Source: Clostridiales bacterium (GTDB lineage: Bacteria; Bacillota; Clostridia; Saccharofermentanales; Saccharofermentanaceae). From it: a DNA stretch of 64,000 bases. Position 1 is the first letter of the stretch. Every line of letters starts with the position of its first letter. Shown piece after piece: positions 39,235 through 46,498 of this stretch. A program made the position numbers and the translations under genes. The stretch is taken from positions 1 to 64,000 of the forward strand of contig JAFZQI010000003.1 in NCBI GenBank assembly GCA_017620475.1, read 5' to 3'. The notes beneath the pieces were generated by a model that was not told the origin of the DNA, ran no database searches, and saw only the letters and a list, made by a program, of their open reading frames with translations.

Positions 39235-39260
39235 GCTCTCATACCTGATTCGATGAGAGC
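39235..39260 (-). promoter_or_regulatory. Leader hairpin of rpsF, possible bS6:bS18 autoregulatory site
   Basis: GCTCTCAT and ATGAGAGC form a perfect 8-bp stem around 10 bases in the 5' leader, followed on the minus strand by CCGTTC. A hairpin next to CCG fits the general pattern of bS6:bS18 binding leaders, but the match was judged by eye. Confidence 0.4.
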
Positions 39261-39315
39261 GAGGATATTTCATAACATATTAAATATGCTTTCTGCATCC
39301 TTCGCAGCACGAGAT

Positions 39316-39344
39316 AGCATATCACAAGTAACAAGGTCGGTCAA
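39316..39344 (-). promoter_or_regulatory. Promoter of the rpsF-ssb-rpsR operon
   Basis: The minus strand reads TTGACC, a 17-base spacer ending TGTGA, then TATGCT. This is a near-consensus promoter with an extended -10, 110 bases before rpsF. Confidence 0.75.
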
Positions 39345-39635
39345 CCCTGAAATCCTAAAACCAAGGAATCATCTCAAATCATCCCGCAAAACGCTCCCGA
39401 AAGAGCATCTGCCGCATCATGACTACGGTTTCCACGTCACCCCGTAAGAGGGCACAGACATATTATAGCCCTCCCGAAGAAGAGAATCTATATGATATAT
39501 GCGAAATCGAAAACAAAATTCTCCCCCGGATCCGCTCTCTCATTTTCACTCTTATTTTTCAGTTTAAGAGAGCGATTGAGAGAGCATTCACACTTATTCA
39601 GCGAAAAACACTGTTTTTGAGAGAGCAGCGTTTTC
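39345..39635. other. Intergenic stretch with repeated GAGAGAGC elements
   Basis: No gene is supported. The sequence holds CGCTCTCTCA near 39533 and three inverted copies, TAAGAGAGCG (~39563), TGAGAGAGCA (~39574) and TGAGAGAGCA (~39617). Several alternative 9-bp stems are therefore possible, just past the stop of the ACT-domain gene. Terminator or regulatory use is possible. Confidence 0.5.
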
Positions 39636-40019
39636 TCACTTCCCGGCTACCTCATACCCGGCCTCGGCGAGGACCTCCATCGCCCGACCGAAGTTCTCCT
39701 TTTTCACCAGAATGTAGTCGGTGTTGTAGGTAGAAACCGCAAAGATCCCGATACCCGCCTCCGCAAGGATAGCCGAGATCTTCGACAAAATCCCGACCAG
39801 TGAAAAGTCGAGCACTCCTTCTATGCGAAAAGCACTCCATCCGTCTTCGCGTGCGATCGTTTCCGTGGGTGTATCTTCCGTCTTGCACACCAGCGAGATC
39901 TCCTCATCCGTCCGCCCGACAAAGTAAAAATCCGACTCCACCGGAATCTCCCGAATATCCGCAATCTGACAAACCGTAAGATCCATATCCAATCTTTTCA
40001 GAATCATCTTCCCGCTCAT
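39636..40019 (-). CDS. ACT-domain protein, 127 aa
   Basis: The second half reads FSLVGILSKISAILAEAGIGIFAVSTYNTDYILV, a typical ACT-domain ligand-binding fold. The whole protein resembles small stand-alone proteins with two ACT-like domains that sense amino acids. No catalytic domain is attached. The start is uncertain: ATG 40019 is chosen; a GTG at 40031 and an ATG at 40007 are in frame. The promoter at 40036-40064 would give a very short leader. Confidence 0.85.
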   Translation of the reverse strand: MSGKMILKRLDMDLTVCQIADIREIPVESDFYFVGRTDEEISLVCKTEDTPTETIAREDGWSAFRIEGVLDFSLVGILSKISAILAEAGIGIFAVSTYNTDYILVKKENFGRAMEVLAEAGYEVAGK

Positions 40020-40035
40020 TACTCCGTACACTCCT

Positions 40036-40064
40036 TATATAAACACTTCCGTCCCCGTCTTCAA
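40036..40064 (-). promoter_or_regulatory. Promoter of the ACT-domain gene
   Basis: On the minus strand TTGAAG, 17 bases, then TATATA. It ends 17 bases before the chosen start codon. Confidence 0.5.
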
Positions 40065-40105
40065 GAGCATATAATGATTATACAGAAAACAAGGCGAGGA
40101 AAACC

Positions 40106-40534
40106 ATGATCGAACAAGTACTTTTCGAAATATGCAAAGAAAACCAGCAGTCGCGATACATCAACGCGCAAATGGCCGGCAAGTACGTTTATCTGGAGAC
40201 CGCGACCGGAACCCGCGGCATGTACTCGCAGGCCGATATCCGAAACTTCCGACTCGATGCAGAGCCTGTAGCGGAAATCTTTTCCCGTCTTGACGCCTTG
40301 AAAATCACTGAGTGGCCGAAGTCGGTTCCTACAGGTTATTGGCCCGGTGAAAAAATGTCCGGCTGTGACGTCCCGTCCTGGATGGTCGACGTCAAGAAGC
40401 GCCGAAGCTGCCGAACCCACTACATCCGCGGCAAAGGCCACTATCCCCAGGACGCCGGATACCAAGAGCTCCTCGAACTCATGGACGAACTCATCCCCAC
40501 ACACGACCTGAAACAATGGTTTGAAAACGCGTGA
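40106..40534 (+). CDS. Hypothetical protein, 142 aa
   Basis: A soluble protein with no recognised domain. Notable segments are MAGKYVYLETATGTRGMYSQ and a Cys/Trp/Lys-rich stretch (SGCDVPSWMVDVKKRRSCRTHYIRGKGHYP) near residues 85-113. GAGGAA precedes the ATG at 40106 and a TATAAT box lies at about 40070-40075 with a weak -35. It is divergent from the ACT-domain gene. The minus-strand frame over the same bases lacks a ribosome site. Confidence 0.7.
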   Translation: MIEQVLFEICKENQQSRYINAQMAGKYVYLETATGTRGMYSQADIRNFRLDAEPVAEIFSRLDALKITEWPKSVPTGYWPGEKMSGCDVPSWMVDVKKRRSCRTHYIRGKGHYPQDAGYQELLELMDELIPTHDLKQWFENA

Positions 40535-40618
40535 ATCATGCTCCCCACTCTTCGATGAATTGTACGTTGGGGCTCACGCTCCAAGATCTAAAGCAATAAC
40601 GACCGGGACGTTTCTATT

Positions 40619-41350
40619 CTACTTGTCATCCTTATCTTTCGAGGAGTCGCTTCTCTGCTGACCATTCTCATCTTCTGAAGACTCTTTCTTCTCCGAATCA
40701 TTCTTAGCCGAATCCGCTTTTATCTTCGAACTCTTATCCTCATCAGAATCGGAATCGGATTCTTCATCCTCACCCTTAAGTTTCTTCATGCGCGCCTTCA
40801 GCATATCAAACTCCTCGGGTGTGAGCATATCCTCATACTCATCGAGATCCTCTTCATTCACCTCCGAAAGGTGATCGATCAGATACTCCACGGCACTCAT
40901 GCCGCTATTGCGGAACTCAGAAACCGCCCCTCGGTGATTGCCCATCGTACTCAGGATCGCAACGGTCGCGGCATACAAAATCGCAAACCCGATCGTGACC
41001 ACATACCAGTTCCGATTATTGTAGAAAACACCAGATCGCAGATACAGCATTACCAGGACAGCGCCCAGCACGGCACTCTTAATCATCTGCCCGATGATCA
41101 CCCGGGCCGGTGAGATCCGGTTTTTATGCTTCTCGCGAACCTCGCGTTTACGAAGGATCGTGAACAGTTCAATCAGAAAATGCCCCAAAAGTCCGAAACA
41201 GATCAGATATCGCTGGCGATCTGTATCCGTAACGTCGTACAAAACCGAGAACGGATACACCACCATAATGCCCGCAACAAGATACATCAATATGAGGATA
41301 TACACCTTCAACAACTTCAGAAATTGCCGAATCACACAGTGCTTGCCCAA
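40619..41350 (-). CDS. Four-helix membrane protein with acidic tail, 243 aa
   Basis: Hydrophobic segments at residues ~14-38, ~48-66, ~86-104 and ~116-135 suggest four membrane helices. The C-terminal ~70 residues are very rich in Lys, Glu, Asp and Ser (EDEESDSDSDEDKSS) and likely disordered in the cytoplasm. The start is a TTG at 41350 with GGGAG 6 bases upstream. No family is recognised. It lies downstream of the flavodoxin-fold gene on the same strand. Confidence 0.7.
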   Translation of the reverse strand: MGKHCVIRQFLKLLKVYILILMYLVAGIMVVYPFSVLYDVTDTDRQRYLICFGLLGHFLIELFTILRKREVREKHKNRISPARVIIGQMIKSAVLGAVLVMLYLRSGVFYNNRNWYVVTIGFAILYAATVAILSTMGNHRGAVSEFRNSGMSAVEYLIDHLSEVNEEDLDEYEDMLTPEEFDMLKARMKKLKGEDEESDSDSDEDKSSKIKADSAKNDSEKKESSEDENGQQRSDSSKDKDDK

Positions 41351-41375
41351 CTAAATCTCCCTCTAAACTGTCATT

Positions 41376-41473
41376 TCAAAGTCTGTCCAGTGCATTCTTA
41401 AGAATCCAATCAAAGCCTGTCGAGTGCCTCTTTAATGATATGCTCAAAGCTTTTCAATTGCTTCCCTAAGGAT
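41376..41473 (-). repeat. Three 34-base tandem copies of a gene's last ten codons
   Basis: On the minus strand, 30-base blocks at 41444-41473, 41410-41439 and 41376-41405 each encode nine residues and TGA: ILREAIEKL, IIKEALDRL and ILKNALDRL. Only the first is translated, as the C-terminus of the 41444 gene. The period of 34 puts the others out of frame. They differ mostly in ways that preserve the peptide. Confidence 0.85.
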
Positions 41474-42019
41474 CTGCTCTTCATCTGCGCCCACAATATC
41501 AAAGCCAACGGCCTGTGTCAATGACACCTCCGTGATGCCATAAAAACTCTCCGCCAGTGCTTTGACATAGCCAAAACCGTACTCCTCGGGAACCAGTGCC
41601 CCGCCTACCGTCGTCACGTAGTGCAGTTTCTTCGCACTGCACATCGGCTCAGGAAAACCCTCCGGCGTATAGCGGAACGTGATACCCATAACATTGATCT
41701 GCTCGAAATACTGCTTCAGCGCTGCCGGGAAAGACAAATCCCAGTATGGCGCTGCTATCACGATCTCCTCTGCCTGGGCAAACTGCCTTGCCAGATCGAA
41801 CATCGGATCGTCCCACTTCTCCTCCGCCTCCAGTGCATCTCGCTTCAGAAGGAATGCCTCATCCGCCACGGGAAAAGCAACGTTCCCGAGGTTGCATTCT
41901 TCGATTTCGAAGGTCTTCCCCTCCGCCTCATACTCACCGCGGATCTTCTCAAGGACCGCTTCCGCCAGTCTTCTCGTCCGCGACGCCTCACGGACACAAG
42001 CATTGATAAAAAGGATCAT
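41444..42019 (-). CDS. Flavodoxin-fold NAD(P)H-dependent oxidoreductase, AzoR-like, 191 aa
   Basis: The N-terminus MILFINACVREASRTRRLA and the central IVIAAPYWDLSFPAALKQYFEQIN match the FMN-binding NAD(P)H oxidoreductase/azoreductase family, with VTTVGGALV as the next FMN loop. Such enzymes reduce quinones or azo compounds. The substrate here is unknown. AAAGGGG lies before the ATG at 42019. Its promoter is superimposed on that of the divergent toxin-antitoxin pair. Two untranslated echoes of its C-terminal codons follow the stop. Confidence 0.88.
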   Translation of the reverse strand: MILFINACVREASRTRRLAEAVLEKIRGEYEAEGKTFEIEECNLGNVAFPVADEAFLLKRDALEAEEKWDDPMFDLARQFAQAEEIVIAAPYWDLSFPAALKQYFEQINVMGITFRYTPEGFPEPMCSAKKLHYVTTVGGALVPEEYGFGYVKALAESFYGITEVSLTQAVGFDIVGADEEQILREAIEKL

Positions 42020-42047
42020 CGTGCCACCCCTTTACTTTCATATTTCT

Positions 42048-42076
42048 ATTGTAATCGTACTTCATCCTTGATACAA
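42048..42076 (-). promoter_or_regulatory. Promoter of the AzoR-like gene, face to face with the TA promoter
   Basis: The minus strand reads TTGTAT (42076-42071), 17 bases, TACAAT (42053-42048), placing transcription start ~22 bases before the ATG. The same 30 bases read on the plus strand form another promoter. Confidence 0.65.
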
Positions 42077-42077
42077 T
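42049..42077 (+). promoter_or_regulatory. Promoter of the toxin-antitoxin operon
   Basis: TTGTAA (42049-42054), a 17-base spacer ending TTGA, and TACAAT (42072-42077). Its -35 is the -10 of the opposite promoter and vice versa. Confidence 0.65.
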
Positions 42078-42079
42078 AT

Positions 42080-42092
42080 GGTCAAGAAGACC
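42080..42092. promoter_or_regulatory. Possible autoregulatory operator of the TA pair
   Basis: GGTCAAGAAGACC is a palindrome with arms GGTC/GACC directly after the -10 box. Related CAACTT and GTCAACTTGATC strings follow it. Phd-type antitoxins usually repress their own promoter at such sites. Confidence 0.4.
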
Positions 42093-42142
42093 AACTTAGT
42101 CAACTTGATCAGATTTATAGCCAAAAGAAGGAGGGATCACTT

Positions 42143-42382
42143 ATGCAGGTAAATATCCTGGAAGCCAAAACCAACCTTTCCAACCTCGTTCGTTTGATCG
42201 AAACCGGGAAAGAAGAAAGCATCATCATTGCACGTTACGGAAAGCCTGTCGCGAAAATGGTCCTCTATAACGATGTCCCCGCCGGCAAACGAATCGGCGT
42301 CGCCAAAGGGAAACTCAAATCTCCCAAGGATCTCGACAAACACAACGACGAAATCGCAGCGCTTTTCGGAGGAACATTATGA
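42143..42382 (+). CDS. Phd/YefM-family antitoxin, 79 aa
   Basis: MQVNILEAKTNLSNLVRLIETGKEE...IIIARYGKPVAKMV is the canonical Phd/YefM DNA-binding N-terminal domain. The C-terminal ~30 residues would bind and neutralise the toxin. The ATG at 42143 has GGAGG upstream. A longer open frame to the left is antisense to the AzoR-like gene and is not used. Its stop overlaps the toxin start by 4 bases (ATGA). Confidence 0.93.
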   Translation: MQVNILEAKTNLSNLVRLIETGKEESIIIARYGKPVAKMVLYNDVPAGKRIGVAKGKLKSPKDLDKHNDEIAALFGGTL

Positions 42383-42783
42383 ATCTTCTTCTCGACACAC
42401 ACATTCTGATCTGGGCACTCAACGGTGACTCCCATCTTTCCGAAGAAGCGAAAGATCTGATCCTCGACGAGGACAACGCCATCTACTACAGTTCGGTATC
42501 GATCTGGGAAATCTCGATCAAGCACGCCTTACATCCCGATAATGTTTCTTTTTCTGGAAAAGAACTGGCTGCTTTTTGTCAGGAGGCCTGTTTTATTCCT
42601 GTCGAAGTACGCGACAAACATGTCTTCGCACTCGAAACCCTTTCCCGACCTAACGACGCACCTCCGCATCACGATCCCTTCGACCGCATGCTTATTTCCC
42701 AAGCCAAAGCCGAAAACCTCACCCTCATCACACACGACAAACTCCTCGCGGACTACGGAGAAAAGTGCGTGATTGTGGTGTAG
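42379..42783 (+). CDS. PIN-domain toxin, VapC family, 134 aa
   Basis: LLLDTHILIWAL carries the first PIN aspartate, SVSIWEISIKHAL the conserved Glu, and DPFDRMLISQAKAENLTLITHD the remaining acidic residues of the metal-dependent RNase site. All key residues are present, so it should be active. Antitoxin pairing with the Phd-type gene is standard. It borders the CRISPR island, whose array terminator begins 118 bases downstream, and may help keep the island. Confidence 0.93.
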   Translation: MNLLLDTHILIWALNGDSHLSEEAKDLILDEDNAIYYSSVSIWEISIKHALHPDNVSFSGKELAAFCQEACFIPVEVRDKHVFALETLSRPNDAPPHHDPFDRMLISQAKAENLTLITHDKLLADYGEKCVIVV

Positions 42784-42900
42784 ATTTAATAGTAAGCTCT
42801 AATGAAGCGCCTGTTATTCCTTCTTAGCTGATCTGAATTAACAACACTATCCTTTTCTTTGTGAATCTGAAATAACAGGTCAATAGCAAAAAAGCAAACA

Positions 42901-42940
42901 AAAAGCCTTTGCTAACTCATATGTTAGCAAAGGCTTTTTC
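42901..42940. terminator. 17-bp perfect hairpin ending array 1 transcription
   Basis: AAAAAGCCTTTGCTAAC pairs perfectly with GTTAGCAAAGGCTTTTT around TCATAT, with A/T runs on both sides so it works in both directions. It lies just past the leader-distal end of array 1 and could also stop the toxin transcript. A near copy stands at 49295-49334 beyond array 3. Confidence 0.85.
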
Positions 42941-42966
42941 ACGCCACGAACACAAAAACGAAACCA

Positions 42967-43820
42967 ACACGCAATTTCTCATAGAATTGTCGTCAAGCAA
43001 TAGATGGAAACGCCGATACTGGCGGAGGCCAGAAGTGTCAATTCCTCATAGGAAGGGCGCGACCGAGTCCGATCTGGAAGACGGGCTTATTGCCCTCAAA
43101 TTGTGTCAATTCCTCATAGGAAGGGCGCGACTTTTGGCTTTTATCGAAGACCACGTTCTCTATGTAACACCCTGGACTAGTGTCAATTCCTCATAGGAAG
43201 GGCGCGACCATTCTTCGGAGTGAGCGCAGCCTACGTCGAGGCGTAGTGTCAATTCCTCATAGGAAGGGCGCGACTCAACAGCAAATCAGCTAAGGTCAAG
43301 GCGCTCAAGAAGGCAGTCGCTGAAGAGAAGTGTCAATTCCTCATAGGAAGGGCGCGACGTAGCGACAGGCAAGTTCAGTGGGAACTGGGTTGTTAAGTGT
43401 CAATTCCTCATAGGAAGGGCGCGACCTGATTTCAAGCAGTGCTCCGGCACAAGCGCTTCGGCATACTGTGTCAATTCCTCATAGGAAGGGCGCGACACAG
43501 CTCCTTCGTGGACAAGAACGGCGACGTTTTGTTCTACACGGGCTTAACGCCAGCAAAGTGTCAATTCCTCATAGGAAGGGCGCGACATACTAGAAGGCAT
43601 GGACTGGAAATTGCCAATCGAGCGCGAATTAGAACGTGTCAATTCCTCATAGGAAGGGCGCGACAATGAAAGTCTTTAAAGGAATGCGAAAAGGTCGCAT
43701 CTGGGCCGGAGCAAAGTGTCAATTCCTCATAGGAAGGGCGCGACGTGGCAGATGTCGATACCGACTTCCAGGCAGGCGGATGCACAGCAATGTGTCAATT
43801 CCTCATAGGAAGGGCGCGAC
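42967..43820 (-). CRISPR. CRISPR array 1: 11 intact 29-bp repeats, 10 spacers, one decayed end repeat
   Basis: As printed (plus strand) the repeat starts GTGTCAATTCCTCATAGG, continues AAGG and ends GCGCGAC. Intact copies start at 43035, 43103, 43180, 43246, 43330, 43397, 43468, 43558, 43636, 43716 and 43792. A decayed copy lies at 42967-42994. The decayed end at low coordinates and the conserved leader at high coordinates show transcription on the minus strand, so each crRNA would carry the 5' handle ATTGACAC. TTCCT and AGGAA in the transcribed repeat can form a 5-bp stem. Spacers are 37 to 61 bases long. In every spacer a protein-like frame is open on the plus strand. Confidence 0.97.
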
Positions 43821-44089
43821 AACTGAAAATCCAGGATTGTCGCGCGTGACAACAATGGTTTTTCGCCTTTTTTCTTGCAATATACTTCAAAAAGTCGGTC
43901 GAGGATTTTTCCCCAACTCGCCCCAAATGCCTAATAATTCGGCATTTGCTATTTCTCATTACTTTTTGAGAATCGTCGACCGACTTTTTCGCGCCAAATA
44001 ACACGTTTTCTATGTGTTCAAACTTACAATAATATTTATTTTTTCAAGGTTCGGTATCGATTGATGGCAAATTGCTTGCTGTAAAGAAT
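43821..44089 (-). promoter_or_regulatory. Leader of array 1 with long inverted repeat
   Basis: Next to the last repeat is a block (AACTGAAAATCC..., then TTGTCGCGCGTGACAA) that also borders arrays 2 and 3, as expected for a leader integration site. A 101-base element at 43889-43989 is bounded by AAAAAGTCGGTCGA and TCGACCGACTTTTT. The TATAAT-bearing promoter block of leaders 2 and 3 is missing here and cas2 ends at 44090, so array 1 may be transcribed by read-through from RT-cas1-cas2. Confidence 0.75.
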
Positions 44090-44350
44090 CTATATCACAG
44101 AAGAGTTTTCTTCCTGTATCCCGATTTCATACTTATAAACATATTTGCACGAATCTAATTCATATATTACCACTGTATCTTCTTCCGGTACAATTGCATT
44201 CTTCAACTCGCGTTGAAGTCTTCGAAGACCACTTTCCGTAATTGTTCCCTCAAACGAGGAATTCTGCACACGTACCAGATATTTCCTACAGATTCGCAGC
44301 ACCTTAGCTACTCGTTTCTTGTTGATATCATAAGCTAAAATAACAAACAT
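44090..44350 (-). CDS. cas2: CRISPR-associated endoribonuclease/adaptation protein Cas2
   Basis: The 86-residue protein begins MFVILAYDINKKRVAKVLRI, the ferredoxin-like Cas2 fold with the conserved Asp after the first strand (YDI). It continues LVRVQNSSFEGTIT. Cas2 bridges two Cas1 dimers in the spacer-integration complex. It lies 17 bases downstream of RT-cas1 on the same strand and directly before the array 1 leader. Confidence 0.96.
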   Translation of the reverse strand: MFVILAYDINKKRVAKVLRICRKYLVRVQNSSFEGTITESGLRRLQRELKNAIVPEEDTVVIYELDSCKYVYKYEIGIQEENSSVI

Positions 44351-44367
44351 ATGTCAACACTCCGGAA

Positions 44368-46269
44368 TTAGTAATACTTGTACGGCGAGAACTTCTTACC
44401 ATAAAGCAAAGCTTTTTCAAAACCATTGATTTCAGAGCGGATCAGATTTCGATACGACGTTTCCTTATCTCCCCGTTTCAGTTTTGTCTCCAACTTCTCC
44501 TCCCAAGCCTCGATCACGGTTCTTTTGCCATGGTCAGATAGATAAACACCTCCATCACGATTCACGAAATCATCGCGATGGATCTGATGACAATTGACGA
44601 GAGAAAAGATAAGCCTATCCACCAAAATCGGCTTATAAACATCAGCAAAATCCAGATTCAGGCTGGCACTTCGATTCGTAGTTGAGTGAACAATTCCGAT
44701 TCTCGGATCCAGCGAACTCTGCCAAATGAACTCCAGAAGGAGATTATAAAGGATCACATTACCAAAGCTCATCAAAGCATTTATAGGATCCTTCGGCGGA
44801 CGGCGCGTTCGCTGATTGAACGTGAAAGCTTTCTCTTTCAATATGATATTAAAAGCACTATAGTATTTCTGTTTCGCCCTTGCCTCGAGTAACATCAATT
44901 GTTCAACCGTTCCGGATTCGCTCATTGCCTTAATCACATCATTTAGGAATGCTATAGGGGACTCCATCTCCGCATTTTTCTTGCGATAGTAACGAAGATT
45001 TGCACGCATATTATGTACCTCAGCGATCTCGAGTTTTCTTGCAAGTTCCATTCTTCGATTTGAGTCAAGATATAACTCACATTGCTTTAAAGTTGTTACA
45101 CCTGAATGCCCATATTCATCTGCTACAAAATGTCCGGTCAAATTTCCAAACCGATCAACAAGCACAAGTCGAATATGATGGTCATGAATCGTCTGCAAAA
45201 CACCACTGGAAAGTGTGATATTATTATACACATTCAGCTGTCGCGTCGCCTCGACCGGGAGATGGTGTTTGCCATCCGTATTCTCGAAAAGCAACGAATA
45301 GTCTTGTCGATTAAGCACGCCTTCCGAAACGATATGGTATTCGTTTTTGATCTTCTGTACACGGCACGGGTGCCAATTATAATATATCTTCCTTCGTTTA
45401 TTCGAATTCTTTCGAACATCGATATATCCACTTCTCCTAGTGAAGTTGTATCCCAAAATCGTAAGTTTGGCAAAGTCATCGAAAATACCACTTTTATCGT
45501 AGTTTACAATGAGTTTCCAAGGATCTTCCCTCAGTTTACTACACACGCTGGAATACTGTCTTGCCAATTCTTTGTGGTTGTTACTAAAAAGATATATATT
45601 GTCAGCATAACGGATCCATATCAATGAATGCACGTTCATCCATAAATCAAAATCCATCATATAGATATTACTGAGAACCGGACTAATTGGATTACCTTGA
45701 ATGATGCCTTTCGTCTTCTCCTCAATTTCATCCTCTGTTTGAATGCGACAGTTGATGTACCGCTCCAGCAAAGTCATCACGGCTTGATCATGTATCAATC
45801 TCTGAAGTTTATGAAGTAGCAAGTCATGCGAGATTATGTCGAAAAAAGTCCGAATATCAATGGATGCAACACAGGTAAAGCCTTGTTCGTAGATTGTTTT
45901 TACTTTTTCAACAGCGTCCAGAACACCTTTATTCTGCCTGTATGCAAAAGCGCATTCAGTAAGTGTCGGCTCGATTTTCTCTTGCAATATTTGTGCCAGC
46001 ATTCGGCTTATCAGGCGGTCTACTGCACCCAGACTGCTAATCGTTCTCTTTTTCCCATTTCGACTTACGATATCATAGTTTTTACAGATGTCAGGAACGT
46101 ATTTGCGTTCACGAATCTGCGCACATATCTCTTCACCATTCAGCTTCCAATACTCCTCCAGATCAGCTATTCGCATTCCATCTGCACAGATGCTCTCCTT
46201 CTTTTGCATCAGATGTGCCATCGCCTCGGCGATATTCGTTTCCGCCAAGACATCCTCAATTGAAAACAC
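44368..46269 (-). CDS. cas1: Reverse transcriptase-Cas1 fusion, 633 aa
   Basis: The fusion is expected to capture spacers from RNA as well as DNA and integrate them with Cas2. The RT half (residues ~1-290) has motif A ASIDIRTFFDIISHD (Asp ~138), QGNPISPVLSNIY (~191-203) and motif C RYADN (221-224), where the second Asp of the usual YxDD is Asn. The Cas1 half (~305-633) has catalytic Glu ~462 (LLEARAKQKYYSAF), His ~528 (GIVHST) and Asp ~543 (DFADVYKP), so it looks active. No Cas6 domain is fused. The start is a GTG at 46269 with AAAGGAGG 7 bases upstream; the open frame continues to 46326 without a better site. It lies between array 2 and cas2, all on one strand. Confidence 0.95.
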   Translation of the reverse strand: MFSIEDVLAETNIAEAMAHLMQKKESICADGMRIADLEEYWKLNGEEICAQIRERKYVPDICKNYDIVSRNGKKRTISSLGAVDRLISRMLAQILQEKIEPTLTECAFAYRQNKGVLDAVEKVKTIYEQGFTCVASIDIRTFFDIISHDLLLHKLQRLIHDQAVMTLLERYINCRIQTEDEIEEKTKGIIQGNPISPVLSNIYMMDFDLWMNVHSLIWIRYADNIYLFSNNHKELARQYSSVCSKLREDPWKLIVNYDKSGIFDDFAKLTILGYNFTRRSGYIDVRKNSNKRRKIYYNWHPCRVQKIKNEYHIVSEGVLNRQDYSLLFENTDGKHHLPVEATRQLNVYNNITLSSGVLQTIHDHHIRLVLVDRFGNLTGHFVADEYGHSGVTTLKQCELYLDSNRRMELARKLEIAEVHNMRANLRYYRKKNAEMESPIAFLNDVIKAMSESGTVEQLMLLEARAKQKYYSAFNIILKEKAFTFNQRTRRPPKDPINALMSFGNVILYNLLLEFIWQSSLDPRIGIVHSTTNRSASLNLDFADVYKPILVDRLIFSLVNCHQIHRDDFVNRDGGVYLSDHGKRTVIEAWEEKLETKLKRGDKETSYRNLIRSEINGFEKALLYGKKFSPYKYY

Positions 46270-46498
46270 AGAAATCCCTCCTTTACTAAAGGGTTGTTGA
46301 TTTCTCATAGAAAAACACGTTAACAAACCAGATTATTGCCACACAGCGCTAATTCCTTATAGGTAATGCGTGAAAATCACTCGCAAAAATGCGCTTAATG
46401 TAGACGGAGCATGACGGATATCACTCCCCAAATTCAAACAAGAGAAGCGCGACTTGGCCTAGCAGTTACACTCCGCCTTCAAGGCCGGATGATACCGT
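46270..46498 (-). other. Leader-distal remnants of array 2 upstream of RT-cas1
   Basis: Two decayed repeats are visible, near 46344-46373 (TAATTCCTTATAGG core) and 46427-46453 (ending GAGAAGCGCGAC). No terminator like the ones beyond arrays 1 and 3 is present, and no clear promoter was found, so the array 2 transcript may continue into RT-cas1. Confidence 0.6.

Noticed and set aside
44368..46269. Group II intron maturase or diversity-generating retroelement
   Set aside because: The RT is fused in frame to a complete Cas1 and adjoins cas2 and arrays; no intron ends, HNH domain or template/variable repeat pair was seen.
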